A model generated the notes under the pieces. The model worked only from the letters and a program-made list of their open reading frames with translations. It made no database searches and was not told where the DNA came from. The translations under genes and the position numbers were made by a program. From contig JAWRVZ010000003.1 in NCBI GenBank assembly GCA_037043235.1, positions 11,087,001 to 11,151,000 on the forward strand: a DNA stretch of 64,000 bases, written 5' to 3'. Positions 1 to 12,886 of this stretch are shown piece by piece. Positions within the stretch are counted from its first letter, which is position 1, and the number at the start of each line of letters is the position of its first letter. This DNA is from Rhodeus uyekii (lineage: Eukaryota; Chordata; Actinopteri; Cypriniformes; Acheilognathidae).

Positions 1-164
1 GAGGGAAAGAAAATGGATAGAAAAATATTAACAGCAACAATATACATGTAGAAAATATTATTATTACTATAGTTTATACAGTATTTGAATTGTCTTGAAT
101 TGCAAGCATTTATATTTTATTAGAGTATATTAGAATATTACTGTAAAAAAAATTAGATATGTGG

Positions 165-335
165 CAAGCAAACATATATATATATATTTTATAAATATAT
201 ATTTATTTATATGCGTGTATATATATATATATTTATTTATATGCGTGTATATATATATATATACACATTTATATTTGTGTATATGTATTATATGTATATA
301 TGTTTATATGCATACACGCATACATACACACACAA
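165..335. repeat. TA/TG-rich simple sequence with tandem unit
   Basis: A unit of about 40 bp (TTTATTTATATGCGTGTATA followed by TA repeats) is present twice, at about 202-222 and 231-251, within low-complexity TA/CA sequence. Confidence 0.85.
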
Positions 336-2111
336 TTATAAATAAATAATATTATGTTTACTACATTATAAATGGGTCAGCATGCATGAAAATATTTGGC
401 TGACATATTTTCAAGGAGTCATTGGAATTGAAAACTATGCGCATCTCTCACATACACACACAGTTGTTAAATATATTTATTATGTTGATCAATTTTCATC
501 TCAGTAACTTGAAGAATGTCAAAAAGACAATAGAGAAAAAAATCCAAGAACAACAAAACTTAGTTTAGTGATGCCACTAGATGCTCCATGCAATTAATCA
601 CAAAGAATGGTTACATTAACCCTCGTAAGCCTATTCCACTTCCAAAACATGAGCTACATAACGGAGAAGGCTTATTAAGTTATTACGTTAAGACATAATG
701 AACGAAGGGTTTTCAGTATCTGTAAGTGATCGCAAAGAGCCTTCCTCCGGTGCATTTCTAGCGGTGACACGAGATGCATGCACAATGCTATTAGTCTCTA
801 TATTACTCTGTCATCAGCCAGGAAATTCAATTAAGAATGACCTAAAAATCCCTTCTTTCAGTCTTTCTCCGAGAGAGAGACTTTTGCATTTCAATGGCAT
901 GTGTTGTATAGCGGCCAGCACATCTTGTACTCTGATTGTCAGAGTAGTATTTGCTTAGATGAAACCGTGTCCTTTTATTTCTGCAAAGGAACCATGCCAG
1001 AGAATCCTTCCACAAAGAAAGACTCCCAAAAAAGCATTATATGAGGAAGACGTCTTGAAGATGCAAGAAATGTGAAGGTTTCTTAAGAAATGGGCCGTTG
1101 AACATACGCAAAGCAGCGCCTTTAATCAGAAAAATTGTTCAAAACCTTGTAATACATTTTCAGTGCATTCAGCTCTATAACTTGGCATGTGCTTCAAATT
1201 AATTATTTGTCAAGCTCATGATTAAAGCAGGGGTCTTACAAAATGTATCAGTCTTTGAGAAGCCATCCTTGAGACGACATTTTACTCATCTATATAGCTG
1301 AACCCACATCTACAAGGCTTCATTCACCTGAACAGAAATTGCACAGTTTGGCTCGCTCGCTCCCCGGGTTTGTACTTTATTCAATGCAGTTTTTGGAGGT
1401 CACACAAACCTGCTAATATCAAAGCGAAAATATGTCTGTGAATTGCACTGCATGGACTCCTAAGGGGCGGCGGGCATGTAAGCGCCGTTGTTATTGCTTT
1501 CCCCGTGGCAATGTAATCCTCTCAACCAAGTGCTAATGACCCAATGTGACGGCTGGACTTCTGGAAAGTTATTGTCCAGTGGGCAGAGAAAGCTGGCTTT
1601 ACAATACAATAACGCTAGAAACGTTTTGCACTCACTTTCATTCAAATAAATCAAATTTAAAAAAAGTTTAAAGTATAAAGAAATCAAATCTGATTTACAC
1701 ATTTTTATTTTGTTTGCTCTGAGACAATATTCCTATTCTAACCTGCCCCTAAAATTAATGAGCAGTTGAAAACAATAACAATGGAATAAAAATTCGGTCC
1801 GTTACAGACAAGCTGATTATAATTTTCATGTTGCGGCTAGTATTAAAATTCTATACACTAAAAAAAACGTGTTACACGTGAAGTTAGACATCACAAAATA
1901 TGAAACATGCTGAAATTACATTTAACTGTGTTTCTAAATTATCAGTGCTATTAAAAAAACAACAACTTTGTGAGCATTAGATGACGGTAAAGACAATTTA
2001 AATGGAAAATAGACTAATTATCCATTATGTAAAAAAAATGTCTGATATTAATATTTTATATGATTTTGAAAAAAAACGTAATGTCACAAGTCCGTTTAGG
2101 CATCACAAAAT

Positions 2112-2460
2112 TACAGTGATCCCTCGTTTATCGCGGTTAATGTGGACCAGAACCCCCCGTGATAGGTGAAAATCCACGAAGTAGGACCAGCCAATCAGCT
2201 CACGGGATACGTCCACTCGTGCTCTCATTGGTCGATCTCACGCCGGGAACCAATCACGTGTCTTGTCTGAGTGCCGTGTGTGTGTACAAAGCCTCTGAGA
2301 GAGTTTCTCTCTTTGTCTGGCATCCTGGGAAACCGTTTCTCTCGCATCACGATGAAGCAACGCTGCTTTCCGCAATACGGCGGCATTTTTTTTCCCCGAT
2401 AAATATTTTTGAAAAATCGACCGCGAATCTTGAACCACGAAGTGGCGACAGTATACTGTA
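2112..2460 (+). mobile_element. Tigger/pogo-like MITE, copy 1
   Basis: It begins TA-CAGTGATCCCTCGTTTATC and ends near ACTGTA. Its interior (CACGGGATACGTCC, CAATCACGTGTCTTGTC, CTCTGAGAGAGTTTCTCTC) is shared with copies at 17738 and 58198. TA flanks and the CAGT(G/A)ATCCCTCG terminal repeat fit the Tc1/mariner-superfamily Tigger group. No transposase is present. Confidence 0.75.
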
Positions 2461-4686
2461 TAATGTACAGTAAAAAAAAGGATATTCATTTGGAGATTTG
2501 CAAAAGATTGATTGTTAACCATTAAATAGTTTGAAGATGAAATTAAGAGCAATTATTTAATTTAATGATTAAATAATTGATATATTGTTCATCCCTAGTT
2601 AAAACAAGTGGATCAAACATTACATCAGCTCATTGATATTAACAAAGGAAGGTTATAACACGCTCCTAAAATATAATTGGATGGTACAGGAAAGTTGATT
2701 CAGAACCATGTCCTACTTAAATGACTAAATTGATTGGCTACTGTGCCAGAGGCCACGTACAAAGTCCACTTCCTCCAAAACAATCCGGGAGCGGAGCAGC
2801 TTCCTCTCCAGTGCATGTTCTGCGATCACTCCACAGGCTCCATTCTTCTGAAGCGCTCTATTTTTTGCTGAGTCAGACCCTGCTATTATCCAATGTCTTC
2901 CTGGGGTGCCACTCTCCCCACAATGCCTCCTCCCTCAGGAAATGGAAGAGACGACGTGTTCAAATAAGTGTGAGCTCCCGAGAAGCATGACCAGTGTTTG
3001 CTCATAACCTTTCCTGACCATCCAGCAGGGGACAAATACATTTACTCCAAAGGGTGCCGTGAACCACGCTCTCGTCCCGATTTACCACAGATACGGTCTC
3101 GCACAGAGAATACAAACGCAGTAGAAAGTCTTTTCAAAACTCACAGTAGATCTGATCAAATTGTATCAAAACAGAATTGCTCGCCCTTTCTTGGCATCTC
3201 ATGAAATCCATCTAGGACACAGCGGTGTCTTTTTTTTAATCTTCTGTCCCAATAGGAAAAGGTTTTGGCTTTGTTTTTTTGTTAGTTCTGTTCAAGAAAG
3301 TGTCTTTCTTCCCTTTTTTCCTCCCCTACACTCAATCATCAAAAAGGATGTCTTTATGAACAAGGTTTAACTCTACCCTGAAATGCTATTTTAACAGCTG
3401 CATAAAAAGGTAAACTGGATGGGATGAAGGAAAGAAGAACTGGAAGACCACCTCTGATTAATGATGTACGGGAGGTGAATAACGCTCCGTTTAACTGGAA
3501 CTCGGAGGTTTGCGTTTGTGTCAGGAACTGACTCATTTAGTGACTGATTTCACTCTGACTCCTCCTAAGCTGTTACTCTGACGTTTCCACTGAGCTGAAG
3601 GAACATTAAAGGAAAACAGATTTGATGATAATAAAATAACCTACACAAAGACAAGCTCTTTGGTTTTTATGATCTATACACACACACACACACACACACA
3701 CAATAACATTATATGCCTATCATCCATCCAGCTGATCTAGTTTCCATTTGAAACTTTTCCAAAAACAAAACAGTATTTTTTCTTTTAGGGAAGATACAAA
3801 AAGTCCTCATTATTTCACTACAGTATCAATCCATTTCTTTCACACTAATTCACTCAAAAACGTTTATAAGCTAGCTGAAAGTCCGTCCAGTGATCGGACT
3901 GGAGCAGACGTGGTGACGTCAGTGGCAGGGTTCCAGTAAGGGTCCCTCGCTGGCTGTCCCTGGTCTCGTGGAGCGGTGGGCTGTGTGGAGAGAGCGGTCC
4001 TTTTGTGACAACAGAGTTTACCTCAGGGCACGGCGTGGGCCTCCCGCTGCCCCGGGCCACAGAGGACACCCTATTGTTCCTGTGTTCCCTGAACAAAGCC
4101 GGCCACCCGTGCCCCTGCTACACACAGTCCCACTGAGCTATTGTTCCGCTGACAAACTCTCAACCCAAATTTCATTACATATGAATTTTCCTTTGTCGCC
4201 CCTTCAGGCCCCCCTCTCGCGTTTTGCTCCGACAAATCTTTTCTGGTTTCGTATACACCCACCCCTCCACAGACACACGCACACACACCCACCCACTCCC
4301 TCCAGTTATCATACAAGACTTTGTGATTTTGTGCATGCCAAAAGACAAGGATGAAACTGCAATGAACTTATAACTTAGTATCAATTTACACTGAAAACCT
4401 TTTCGCTGTATTAAATTTGCACATTTTGCTTCGTTTGATAAGCAAAAACAACTAAAAAATATTTTCTCATGTAATGGTAACACAATAAGCACCTGTTGCA
4501 TCTTCGCCACAGATATCTGAACTTATTTTTTAAATACATGGCACAAAAAAGCTGCTTAACGATTAGCAAATCACGGGATTATTTTTAATAATAAAATGTG
4601 TGTGAGATATATCTCAAATCTCTTAATATATTTTATTATTATTAAATAAATTTAAATTATATAAAAAATAATATATTATATAAAAA

Positions 4687-5061
<375 letters not shown>

Positions 5062-7203
5062 AAATGTCTAAACCAAAAAACTTAATATTTCTCAAAAAGT
5101 AAAAACAAAAAAATGAAAATCTAAACAGAACGGAGGGGATATTTATCAGATGCATGATACCTTTTTCTTAGTTTTGCTAGCATTTCCCTTATCAAAAATT
5201 GCAATTATATTAAACCACAAAAAAAATAAGTCATTTATTTCTTACTAAAACTGTATGTAAAGCAAGATTACATTAATCACAAGTGCCAAACTATTGTACT
5301 TTGGCTAAATAAACACAGTCCCCCCTTTCCTAAACTTACTCAAACACCCTATTTGCATAAAAAGACATGTAAAAGAAAGGACAAAATACAACATAATGGT
5401 GTTGATAAGCTAAATTACCAGATAACATCGAGGCACACACAGGCCATATGGTGCCTCCACCACTATCGCCTGTTGCTGGCATAACAATGGAGTTGGCTAG
5501 ACGTGAGTGGCAGCAACAGTCAAACAAATGGCCGTTCCTCTGAATTTGTCCAGCGGCAGAATGAATACACAGTTTAGCATCTTTCAGCCTACAGGTGCGC
5601 TTAAGTGGCAAACCAGATGTCAGCACGAGAGCGGGACTGTTTGTGGAGTAATTCAGCCGCTCCACGAGCCCCTGCTTCAATAACAGCAGGAACAATGAAG
5701 GGCCCCTTCCCCCATTTTCCCACAATCCCGTGCTCCCAGAGGAAGCCGCGACTAGTGAATCTGGCACTTTTTTTTCTCCCTCTGATAAAGTTTTAATTCT
5801 TGAAAGCAGAGAGAGAAAATAGCTTAAATAACCAACTGACTCTCTCCCTATGAAAGGTTATGTTATTATAATGTTAAACATAAAGGAAGAGAAGAAAACA
5901 ACACAAAAGCTCAAAAATGCTTTCCGTTCCACTTAAGTGGCCATATGTTCCTACACTTCAAAATACTTGTTGGGTTTTGATTTGATTACATTAACAAAAG
6001 GAGTGAAACGCTCACAGATGTTGATTTTTTACGCTGATGTGAAGTCAAAACTGTTTAGGAGTGTAACAGATAATGTATCTCCTGAAGGGTTTATCATGTT
6101 TACATAAGTTAACACAATGGCGAAGGGGGTCGATCTCATTCGAGACAACAAACCACTGTCTGACAGCCGTTGGAGAAGGAGGGAACAGCAAACAACAAAA
6201 AAGGTAAGACAAAAAAACTATAAGACATGTACATGATGTACTACAATGCATACTAGAGTTTAAATGCACTGCAGTGTAAGACACATACTTTATGTTTACA
6301 ATTAAACATTCACAATACTAAATGAATGAAGACCTCCTAGTCCAGTCAATTTAGCCCTTACAACTTTTCTCTATCTTTTACATGTTATTTAAACGGCAGA
6401 CTGTAAAATTTAACATTTTAGAGGGAAATATGCCAAATGAGAGCCAAAATAAGACACATGATGCCCAAAAATGCTGTCTGGGTACGCAAGAGACAGCCTT
6501 AAACCAGGGACTAATTTTAGTCTGAGGGTTTTCAAACGTCAGATTAATTATTAACAGGGACTGGACCATGGACTTTCTCCCTAATCCTTTATTTATGTAC
6601 ACAAAACTGGCTTTTTTCAGGAAAGCAAACGGGAGCGGGGTGTAAACCGCACCAAATTATCGCCTAAAACATCCACAAGTCACCGAGGTCAAGATAATAA
6701 CCAGAAATCAATGGCACTGATTCAGTCGTGCCAGAAACATGAATCACAACCTGAGGTTTAATATTAAAGTAAATATCAACTTACTGTTACAACGAGATCG
6801 CGGAAAACTAGTTGGCACAGATCGTAGCACCCAAAAAAAAAGTGTTTTCTGAACCTCCACAAGTGATGAAAGTCTCTGCGGGTGTTTACTCAATCTACAA
6901 AAAGAAAAGAAAAACACCAGTGGATTTATTTAACTAGCTCGTTTGGCACAGTGTATCGGTTATGATCGTTAACGGCTGTTTATTTTTGCCGTGGCACTTT
7001 AAGAAATGGGAATGAAACTACAGCGTCAGTATTTATTTTTTAATCAATAATATACACACCAAAACGCTAAGTGTTAATACAACTAGTAGCAAAAACAATA
7101 AGTAATAAATAAATTAATCAAAAAACATTTTTTTACAGAAAAACTAAACAGCGTTTATAACTTCACATCGCTTCTAACAACTTGATATAAAGCATTAACG
7201 TAC

Positions 7204-7395
7204 CTCGGTCTTTTAAACGCGTCTGATGCGGAGTAATCGGATCGGGCGCGCGCTCTGATTTATTTCCAGCTGATCACTTTTTTTTCCCCTTCTTCTTGTC
7301 GGAGCACGAGAGCGCGACAATGCCGCGTATCTTACAACGATGCGAAGTATGCGCGGAATGAGGGCAAGAATGAAATGAACGCGAAGAACTGAGTT
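7204..7395 (-). other. tead1: probable non-coding first exon of TEAD1
   Basis: On the minus strand the GC-rich segment ends in GACCGAG followed by GTACGT at 7203, a strong splice donor. About 180 nt upstream of the donor contain no ATG, consistent with a 5' UTR exon. It sits directly downstream of a CpG-rich promoter and downstream of PARVA on the same strand, where TEAD1 lies in other vertebrates. No TEAD coding exon is in the window, so the name rests on synteny alone. Confidence 0.45.
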
Positions 7396-7480
7396 CGCGT
7401 TGGGGGCGGGGTCAGAGTGACGTCACTGGCAGGAGTCCTCGGCGGTGGGCGGGGCCGCCACGCAGCGAGAGAGCGAGGAG
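7396..7480 (-). promoter_or_regulatory. CpG-rich promoter with GC boxes and CRE
   Basis: Within 85 bp there are two GC boxes (GGGGCGGGG near 7403-7411 and GGGCGGGG at 7447-7454) and a perfect palindromic CRE (TGACGTCA, 7418-7425). CpG density is far above that of the surrounding AT-rich DNA. It lies immediately upstream of the putative TEAD1 first exon. A bidirectional promoter is possible, but no plus-strand exon is visible. Confidence 0.55.
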
Positions 7481-7621
7481 CCGAGGGCGTTTGATTCAGT
7501 GACTCGAATCGTTTGAATTCCTTGAAGACTGAACAAACTCGTTTCTGTATTGAAACCTTCCGGGGACGGTTGCGTAAAGCATAAACCTAGTCTTACAAGG
7601 AAGTTGTAATTGTTGTATTGG

Positions 7622-7737
7622 CCAGCTCTTCTAGAGCTACTGTACAGCCAAAACAAACTTTGTTGCATTATCTTCCTGTTATCTTTTTGTAAACCTGCTT
7701 TGAATCAATCTGAAAAGAGCCATATAAATAAAAGTTT
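7622..7737 (+). mobile_element. L2-type LINE 3' tail
   Basis: CTAGAGCTACTGTACAGCC ... ACCTGCTTTGAATCAATCTG ... CATATAAATAAAAGT. The same tail recurs at 44337. It lies next to the putative TEAD1 promoter. Confidence 0.65.
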
Positions 7738-8099
7738 ATTGTCCTGACTAGTCATCCAATTTTTTCTTTAAGATTGTTAGACTTTTAGGTCAGTCACATA
7801 AAAACGTTGGTCTACCAATTTTTTTTTTACCAAATAGTAAGACTAGTTACCCCTAACTAGCTGCTAGTTCTTAATTTAATGGCTATTTTTAAGCAACTGG
7901 CCCCTGAATTACTTTAGGCTAGTAGGTGGCGACATATTACTGAATTACTTATTCAACCAATTCATTAAACTTGTATCAAAAGGAACTTACATCGCCTTTT
8001 CTTCTCTATTCCGATTGAGATGTCGTCTCGAAATTGTAGGGTGGTTGATTTTGTTTATCGTGGAAATGGTTGGACGGTTGTGATTTGTTATTGCTGTGA

Positions 8100-8172
8100 T
8101 GTCACGTGAGTGACAGGTTGCCCCGCCCTCGCGGCAGAAAACACGTCATCAGAGAAGAGACGTCGTTGCAAG
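8100..8172. promoter_or_regulatory. CpG-rich patch with E-box and CRE-like sites
   Basis: A short island in AT-rich DNA has TCACGTGA (8102-8109), a GC-box-like CCCCGCCC, CACGTCATC and ACGTCG. It lies 0.7 kb from the putative TEAD1 promoter. It could be an upstream promoter or enhancer module. The assignment is by composition only. Confidence 0.3.
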
Positions 8173-10179
8173 TGGGTTAAAGATTTGATTTGATTAAAGA
8201 TTACAAGAGCACATTAATTAAAAAAAATATATTTGCACGCATAAATAAGTAATGATAAACTGTGATAGTCTGATTTTGATTTCACGGTGACTTTAAACAG
8301 CACCAAGAAAATCTTTGAAATAACTTGCATCATAAGTAGCCTAGTTTCCTCATCTAACATTTCCCCTACATTTTGTCAACTGCTAAGCATAAGAGTTACA
8401 GAGTTATTAATTAAGGGTTTGTTTTTTACGTTTTAGTCATGAGGGTCATTATTACACGTTTATATTTTTTGGCAGACAAAATTCACTGTGATGTTACCTA
8501 GAGGAGACGGATGTGTTAATCACATACTACCCTCACCTATAAAAGTCACTCAGACGTTTTATTTTAATAGAGTTTATGCAGATTTATTTACATTACACAA
8601 GGAAACACTGAAATAAAAATTTAAGTCACCACTTGTTAAATGTACCATTGCCATCTTGTGGTAAAAAAAGACAAAATCTGCAGTCAAGGAAATGCTTTGA
8701 CTGTTTCACGACACAATAAACAGAAGCACACTAAGCTTTAGTGACAAAGTAAAATGATCTACGTGCAATTACAGTCACAGAAATGAATGGAAGTTTATTT
8801 TTCCATCAAGAAAGGCCACAAAGACAATACACACACACACATTTCTTTTATAACACATAAATCAAGCATAGCGTTAGTTGATGCAAGCTCACATCCCCTG
8901 ATTCTCTATAGGGGAGAAATCAGGAGATAATTATCCTCCTCCATCCCAGCTCCAACTTGGCCATCTGATATTCCTTTATCTCGATTTATGACCTGTTACA
9001 TTAAATTATTGTCATTCAGAACTTTAATGATATCAGCAATACATTTATGTTGGTTCTGATCAGTTTACGCTAAGGAACACTCATGGACAGGCAGTTCTTT
9101 CCCAGAGCAATCCAAACTCTATGGTACTTGTCAATCACCTTTGACAGAAAATGCACAAGAAAAGGGAGAGAGGGTTGATTGGAAAGGTTAGGAAGAAAAT
9201 GCTGCTCTCATCAAAAACAGAACTTGTTAATTGAGTGCTTGTTAAAGATTTAAACGTGACAAATACATCCAGAGGAACAGCGAACAAATGGGTAAGCCTA
9301 TAAAATCCTTGAAAATCAATATGTGCTTTTACAGGAGGAGAGAGAGCAGGAGCGAGATGAAGGGGTGTAATTAAATGGTCATATAATTGGATCTGAACAA
9401 GCAATGAAGCAGCTTGTTAACTTGTTACTGTTACCCCGTGAGAGCAAGCCAGCGTGCCTGAGCCTGCCATTAGCAGAATGTTGTTCTCGCATTCTATGGG
9501 GACACAATGAATGACATGAAAAGGAAACAGTGAGGAAGTCCTTGCGCGTTTCTCTTCCCAAGAGTGATATTCACAGAGGAAGCAGCACATATATGACAAA
9601 TAGAACATTAATTGTTCTTCCATATGACATTCATCAATGTCTGTATGAATCAATTATAGCTCAAACGAATATAAACGCTCTTTAACAGATTGGAGGTCAT
9701 GTCTTTCCTGTAAATGTTTTATAAATGGAGTCCTCAGAGGCATGTTTGATGTGCAGGATGAATGCCCTTCTACCTTTGATGTTCAGTTGAATTTCAGGCC
9801 AGCGTAACTTTGAAAATCCACACACTAAGAGTCCGAACCATCGGGTGACACATGGGCTAACAAAACAGGTGAGAACGATTGAGAGAATTAAAGCAAAAGA
9901 TCAAATGTTTCGACACGTTACGAAGTGCAAAATAATTGCAACCTAATGGAGGCAACACTGCAATTCAGGACATTATCAAACTCAAATCAAATTATCATTA
10001 TTAGGACATAGTGTGTCCGTTTTGTAATTTCCCTCTCAGATTACTCTAATAACCTTCTTTTGGGATAACAGGAAGTCAAAATATGTGACGATTGCTTAAT
10101 ACGTTTTATTTGTCATTTTCTTATCCAGTATTTAAAATAAACAGAATTGCATCTGGGAATCATATTATAAACTGTTTAA

Positions 10180-10911
10180 TAAAATTAAGGGAACACTTAA
10201 TCATTACAGTTTAACACCAAGTCAATTAAAGCATAAGCATAAGTGATTGTGAATCACCACTGAAAGTGACAACAGGTGCAACAGTAAGACCACCCCCAAA
10301 AAGCAAATCATTTTGCAGGTAGTGGCCATAGACACTTCCTGACTGTTTTTTTTGTTTTGATTGTTGGTCTGTATCGTGAGGCTATACCTGTAACACAAGC
10401 AGGTTAAAGAGGCAGTTCTGCTCCTCCAGGATGGCATATCCATACATGCTGCTGTTAGGTACCAGGATGAAATCCTCAGAGCCATTGTCAGACCTTATGC
10501 TGGTGCCGTGACCCTGGATTCCTCTTGGTGCTTGATAACACCCGGCCTCATCTGGCTAGAGTGTGTAGGCAGTTTTAGATTCATGCCATTGACTGTCTCT
10601 CACACTCCCTAGACCTAAATTCAATTGACAACCTTTGGGACATTATGTATGGACCATAGACTGTCCAGGAGCTCACTGATACCCTGGTCCAGGTCTGGGA
10701 GGAGATCCCACAGGACACCATCCTCCATCTGATCAGGAGCACAGACATTGCCGTCTTACTGACTTACATTATGAGCTGCTGTGATGAACTTCATGCATGT
10801 TGGATCATCCTGTAACTTCAGTTTTTTACATAGACTTTTGGAACAATTTTGAATTTCCTCAGATTCTATGTGTGATTCATGTGTTCCCTTGATTTTTTTT
10901 TTGAGCAGTGT
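10180..10911 (+). mobile_element. Tc1-like transposon relic between PARVA and TEAD1
   Basis: Inverted ends AATTAAGGGAACAC and GTGTTCCCTTGATT bound about 730 bp. The plus strand still shows C-terminal transposase sequence: TACCAGGATGAAATCCTCAG, then AATTCAATTGACAACC (Asn-Ser-Ile-Asp-Asn in place of Asn-Pro-Ile-Glu) and GTCTGGGAGGAGATCCCACA. Frameshifts and a large 5' deletion make it non-functional. Confidence 0.75.
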
Positions 10912-11488
10912 ATTTTCTCAGGTCATCTGTTGTATCTTTACTATGGAAGACAATTTCAAAACAAAGGTAAACGTGTTGTAACAACTGCCCCTTTGTGCTA
11001 AAGACATAAATGACACCCTTAAATCACATATTTTGTTTAGAAGTTCAATGTTACGGTTTCAGTTGCTCAGCGAAATGAGAAAAAAAACATTTCAATATTA
11101 ATTTCATGCCAAACAATTTCTCACGCAAATTCATCAACGCTACACTATTGACAATGGACCTTTCTTGTAAAATCTCGCTAAAGTGACCATCTACGTTTCT
11201 AAGTGACTTCCCACATTTGATTGGAGGACCATAAAATGAGTGAAAACACCCTATAGAATATCAGAGAGTTGACTGGGGTCTCTTTTGATTTTGTCCAATA
11301 GGAAACCACTAGGCAAAAGCATAGAAACACCCTAGAATTGTCAAGCAAGACAAGTTTTTTCCTAAGAAAATGCAAAAACGTATTATACAAGAAGATATGA
11401 AATTTTCTAAAGCAAACCAGGCACAAGAATTGCAATGTTTCAGGTAGAAAAGTAATTTTCTGTGAAATCCATCCATTCTGACTAGAGG

Positions 11489-11555
11489 AAATATCTTGTC
11501 TCAAACTATCCATTCTGAAATCCATCCAGAATGGATAGTTTGAGACAAGATATTT
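11489..11555. repeat. perfect hairpin, 29-bp arms
   Basis: Arms 11489-11517 and 11527-11555 are perfectly complementary, with a 9-nt loop (AAATCCATC). The loop motif GAAATCCATCCA also occurs at 11464-11475, just left of the hairpin. Confidence 0.92.
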
Positions 11556-11654
11556 GGAAAAACCAAGATTAGAGTATTTTTCTCTTTTTTAAACCAATAG
11601 TATTTGTTCAGAGCGTCTCAAAACAGATGTTCCATATTAGAATGTTTATCTTTG

Positions 11655-12886
11655 TTATATTTATTGGTGGTTATGAAGCACAAAATAAACAATGATGCTC
11701 AGGCACTGTAGCATATGGAGTCGGCCAAGATCAAATTAGACCATCATTTCGATTTGCAGCCATTTTGAAAGAATCCAATAAGAATGCTAAAACGATTCCT
11801 CAAGCACCGGTTCCCCATGTGGATGTGGATAGTTTTGAATGGAAGTAAATTACCCCCAAACAGCCTTCCACTTAAACAAGGACAAAGAGGGCCCATGTCT
11901 GCTAGTCATCCCTGTGGTATTTCGAACGCCGTAAGCCTCTATTCCAGTGAGTGAAGTGAACTGAGTCTGTCAGTGACAAGACGACTTAAAGTACAGCACT
12001 CAAGAATGCAGCCTTTGGCTCGGCAGAGGGAGGAAATGGAAAGGAAAGATAAAATCTGATAATCACAATGGGCTAGATGATTCATCCACGTTTAATGTAG
12101 ATTTTAGACATTTTTCAGTTGCCAATAAAACATGAACATAGATTACAAAAGATGCTACTGGAATGATATCAATCATACAAGGTATTAAAAAAGAAGAAGA
12201 GGAAAGCAAGATTTTCTTGTAGCTTACAGAAACAACGTTGTACCAGCACTAATTAAATCCGTTTTTCTATTTTAAATACAAATTCTCCCCAATAATGATC
12301 CAAGACACCATGTTTTGGTGTTCACACCATGTTCATCACTTAAGAAAATAAATAAATTGCTATGAAGTCTATAGAGTCTTCAAAATAACAAACTGAGACA
12401 AATTTGTGTGGCAACGGCTTAGGAAAAAAGTTTTGGTTGATGCCGATACTCAAATCATGACTAAGCATGACAAATTAAGATGCGGAGTGAAACAACTAAC
12501 AAATTATTTGGCCAGACACCGACTTGTAAATATAAGCAAATACTGCGACTTAAGATAATATAGTGTTTTGTGTGATATAACGTAGTGCAAGCTGGATATT
12601 TTCTGTTTAAGCACTTTAGAATGAAATGCATTTCAAACAGATTAAACAGCTAATTGCATTTACACAAATAAAGGCTGACGTTATGCATCATCTGAGGAAT
12701 GGAATGCTTTCATAAAATAAAAAAAAAACATTGAAATGCATAGTGTTATTTTCACATCCATCCAGATGACAAGAAAAAAATACTTAGACAATTATTAGCT
12801 ATATAAGGGCTATTATACAATTCTCCACAATAATTAACAGCCTACTTTGTTTGTCAGCCTCATAAAAACCTGTTTCTTGTTTCGAC
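11655..12886 (-). other. parva: probable PARVA 3' untranslated region
   Basis: This sequence follows the PARVA stop codon (12887-12889) on the minus strand. The first canonical AATAAA on that strand is at 11660-11665 (TTTATT on the plus strand), which would give a 3' UTR of about 1.2 kb. An ATTAAA variant near 12090 could end it earlier. Transcript evidence would be needed to choose. Confidence 0.35.

Larger units (their letters stand above)
7481..11654. other. intergenic region between PARVA and putative TEAD1
   Basis: It holds an L2-type LINE 3' tail (7622-7737), a small CpG-rich patch around 8100-8170 with a CACGTG E-box, unique sequence, a Tc1-like relic (10180-10911) and a long hairpin (11489-11555). 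The blocks at 8870-9000 and 9130-9660 are unique, less AT-rich and contain homeodomain-type TAATTA/TAATTG cores. No protein-coding exon is seen. Confidence 0.5.

Noticed and set aside
161..349. Open frame in TA/TG-rich DNA
   Set aside because: Its product is an Ile/Tyr/Cys low-complexity string made by TA/TG repeats; there is no family resemblance.
3968..4354. 128-codon plus-strand open frame, and overlapping minus-strand frames
   Set aside because: Pro/His-rich composition with no domain, no splice context and opposite to the direction of the surrounding genes; overlapping frames on both strands suggest chance in a GC-richer patch.
5336..5767. 143-codon minus-strand open frame
   Set aside because: No recognisable domain, no promoter or splice support; sits in the presumed TEAD1 intron. 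Kept only as a possible non-coding conserved block.
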